Positions 62,494-64,000 of a stretch of 64,000 bases of DNA are shown one piece after another; positions within the stretch are counted from its first letter, which is position 1; each line of letters opens with the position of its first letter. Source of the DNA: Nocardioides pini (GTDB lineage: Bacteria; Actinomycetota; Actinomycetes; Propionibacteriales; Nocardioidaceae); contig NZ_JAPPUX010000005.1 in NCBI RefSeq assembly GCF_026712185.1, forward strand, positions 236,262 to 300,261. The letters run 5' to 3'. The translations under genes were made by a program, and so were the position numbers. Under the pieces are notes generated by a model. That model saw only the letters and a program-made list of their open reading frames with translations, had not been told where the DNA came from and did no database searches.

Positions 62494-63687
62494 ATGAAGG
62501 CTTTGGTCCTGGAGAACATCCACCCGACGGCCGTGGACCTCCTGCGGTCCCGCGGCTACGAGGTGGAGCTGCGCGCGGGCGCCCTGCGCGAGGACGAGCT
62601 GGTCGAGTCGCTCGACGGCGTGCAGCTGCTGGGGATCCGGTCCAACACGACGGTGACCGAGCGGGTCCTGGAGGCAGCGCCCGGCCTGGAGGCGATCGGC
62701 TGCTTCTGCATCGGCACGAACCAGGTCGACCTCGGCGCGGCCGCCGAGCGGGGCGTCGGTGTCTTCAACGCGCCGTACTCCAACACGCGGAGCGTCGTCG
62801 AGCTGGTGATCGGCGAGATCATCGCGCTGGCCCGGAGGCTCCCGGAGAAGACGCAGCGGATGCACGACGGCGTGTGGGACAAGTCGGCACGCGGCAGCCA
62901 CGAGGTGCGCGGCCGGACGCTGGGCATCGTCGGCTACGGCAACATCGGCACGCAGCTGTCCAACGTCGCCGAGGCGCTCGGGATGCGGGTGGTCTTCTAC
63001 GACAAGGCGGACCGCCCGGCCCACGGCAACGCCCGCCGCATGGCGTCGCTCGGCGAGCTGCTCGAGACCGCCGACGTGGTCAGCCTCCACGTCGACGGCC
63101 GGCCCGGCAACGCCGGCCTCTTCGGCGCGGCCGAGTTCGCGGCGATGAAGCCGCGAGCCCTGTTCATCAACGCCTCGCGCGGCATGGTGGTCGACTACGA
63201 CTCGCTGCGCAGCCACGTCCTGTCCGGGCACATCGCGGGTGCGGCGGTCGACGTGTTCCCGGTCGAGCCGAAGGCGCAGGGTGACGCGTTCGAGTCCGTG
63301 CTGCGCGGCCTCGACAACGTCATCCTGACGCCTCACGTCGGTGGGTCCACCCAGGAGGCGCAGGAGGAGATCGGCCGGTTCGTGGCGGAGAAGCTCGCCG
63401 GCTACGCCCTCCAGGGGAGCACGGCGTTGTCTGTCAACCTCCCGCAGGTCCTCACGCCCCCGCTGGACGGCGAGCACCGGCTGGGCTTCCTCCACCACAA
63501 CGTCCCCGGCGTCCTCGCCCGGCTCAACGCGGTGTTCGCCGAGGCCGGTGACAACGTGATCGGCCAGCACCTGTCGACCAGGGACCACCTCGGCTACGTC
63601 GTCACCGACGCGTCGGAGCCCCTGTCGGCCGCGGCCGTCGAGGAGCTGCGGAGCTCGGAGCACTGCGTGTGGGTCCGCACCTGGTGA
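62494..63687 (+). CDS. serA: D-3-phosphoglycerate dehydrogenase
   Basis: A 397-residue NAD-dependent dehydrogenase that makes 3-phosphohydroxypyruvate, the first step of serine synthesis. The Rossmann motif is GIVGYGNIGTQ, the catalytic Arg is in NASRGMVVDY, and the His is in TPHVGGSTQEAQEE. A C-terminal ACT domain (NVPGVLARLNAVFAEAGDN) gives serine feedback. Its length and single ACT domain match the shorter E. coli-type enzyme, not the 530-residue mycobacterial form. Confidence 0.93.
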   Translation: MKALVLENIHPTAVDLLRSRGYEVELRAGALREDELVESLDGVQLLGIRSNTTVTERVLEAAPGLEAIGCFCIGTNQVDLGAAAERGVGVFNAPYSNTRSVVELVIGEIIALARRLPEKTQRMHDGVWDKSARGSHEVRGRTLGIVGYGNIGTQLSNVAEALGMRVVFYDKADRPAHGNARRMASLGELLETADVVSLHVDGRPGNAGLFGAAEFAAMKPRALFINASRGMVVDYDSLRSHVLSGHIAGAAVDVFPVEPKAQGDAFESVLRGLDNVILTPHVGGSTQEAQEEIGRFVAEKLAGYALQGSTALSVNLPQVLTPPLDGEHRLGFLHHNVPGVLARLNAVFAEAGDNVIGQHLSTRDHLGYVVTDASEPLSAAAVEELRSSEHCVWVRTW

Positions 63688-63801
63688 CATCGAGGCCCAC
63701 GGCGTCGCGCTGATGGGGCGTCCGGCGCGGAGGACCAACGGCCCTTGAGGCCCGGCACGCGCGGGTGCTAGACCCGGAGGTGGGGGGCGAGGAAGACCGC
63801 C

Positions 63802-63958
63802 ATGACATCCACTCGTACGCCGGGTCGCGGTAGGGCGACGCTCCCGCCGCGCTGGTTCGTCGTCGCGCAAGGACCTCGACGCCTACGCCGCCCGCCGTCC
63901 CTCCGAGACCGCGGTGGTGGTGCTCGAGCCCCGGGACGTGGCGACCCCGGCCGCCTGA
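63802..63958 (+). pseudogene. remnant of an F420-dependent nitroreductase (DDN family) gene
   Basis: The N-terminus (MTSTRTPGRGRATLPPRWFV) matches the start of deazaflavin-dependent nitroreductase family proteins. A different frame then reads DLDAYAARRPSETAVVVLEP to a TGA, matching the family's C-terminal end. About 100 codons between them are gone and the frame is broken. GAGGAAG still precedes the ATG. A deletion relic. Confidence 0.65.
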
Positions 63959-63976
63959 CCCGGTAGGGAGGACGAC

Positions 63977-64000
63977 GTGCCGATCGAGCGCGCCAGCACC
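63977..64000 (+). CDS. start of a gene cut by the window edge
   Basis: GGGAGG at 63966-63971 lies 5 nt before GTG 63977, followed by eight open codons (MPIERAST). Too short to identify. Confidence 0.45.

Overview
The window is very GC-rich DNA packed with genes on both strands. Leaderless start sites, F420-type oxidoreductases, several ECF sigma factors and a FurA-KatG pair all point to an actinobacterium. My best guess is Nocardioides or a close relative; this rests on gene content and style, not on a database search. I see no rRNA, no convincing tRNA, no CRISPR array and no intact insertion sequence. Most of the window reads as chromosomal core or near-core sequence.

Layout. 0-4.1 kb: an APC-family amino-acid permease with a possible 19-codon leader ORF, a divergent META-domain lipoprotein, a frameshifted YbhN-like membrane protein and a DUF4203-like membrane protein. 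4.3-11.1 kb: a SigG-like ECF sigma factor coupled to a small membrane protein, a short BLUF blue-light sensor, a Mn riboswitch driving a UPF0016 Mn exporter, a P-loop kinase/F420-oxidoreductase fusion, an aldo/keto reductase, an SDR and a GNAT. 11.2-14 kb: furA-katG with a palindromic operator. 14-21.8 kb: VOC and MOSC proteins, an MFS transporter, a lipoprotein hydrolase, a SigJ-like ECF, DUF1059, a BNR-repeat secreted protein, DinB/DUF664 and DUF1304. 21.8-27 kb: a thioredoxin-reductase-like flavoprotein next to a Na+/H+ antiporter that ends in a UBP-type zinc finger, then an ArsR/SRPBCC/DHFR-like operon under a palindromic operator. 27-37 kb: a soluble Ser/Thr kinase, a hydrolase with a divergent WYL regulator, a permuted papain-like enzyme, a LysE exporter, a MacB/FtsX-type ABC exporter, a POT peptide transporter and a ZIP-like transporter. 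37-51 kb: a DinB polymerase, an SPFH protein with a long structured leader, a PLP enzyme with an M14 deacylase, Ca-motif and carbohydrate-binding surface proteins, a two-component system, a divergent RimB-type protease and RimK-type ligase, and a DHA2 MFS pump.

From about 53 kb the window looks more accessory. It holds a PASTA-only membrane protein, a SnoaL-like protein, a lipoprotein, an RTX-like secreted protein flanked by a decayed and an intact copy of a DUF1801 gene, and a TetR regulator with twin operators facing a DUF4386 membrane protein. The last 3 kb return to core-like genes (DUF389, phosphoglycerate dehydrogenase) and end with a decayed F420-nitroreductase remnant and the first codons of another gene.

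One theme runs through the window. At least 17 genes have a TANNNT -10 hexamer exactly 6 or 7 nt before the start codon and no Shine-Dalgarno sequence, so leaderless transcription is the norm here. This pattern was used to choose many starts. The most unusual items are the SPFH leader RNA candidate, the antiporter-ZnF-UBP/flavoprotein pair, and the RimK ligase carrying a TrkA-C-like domain.
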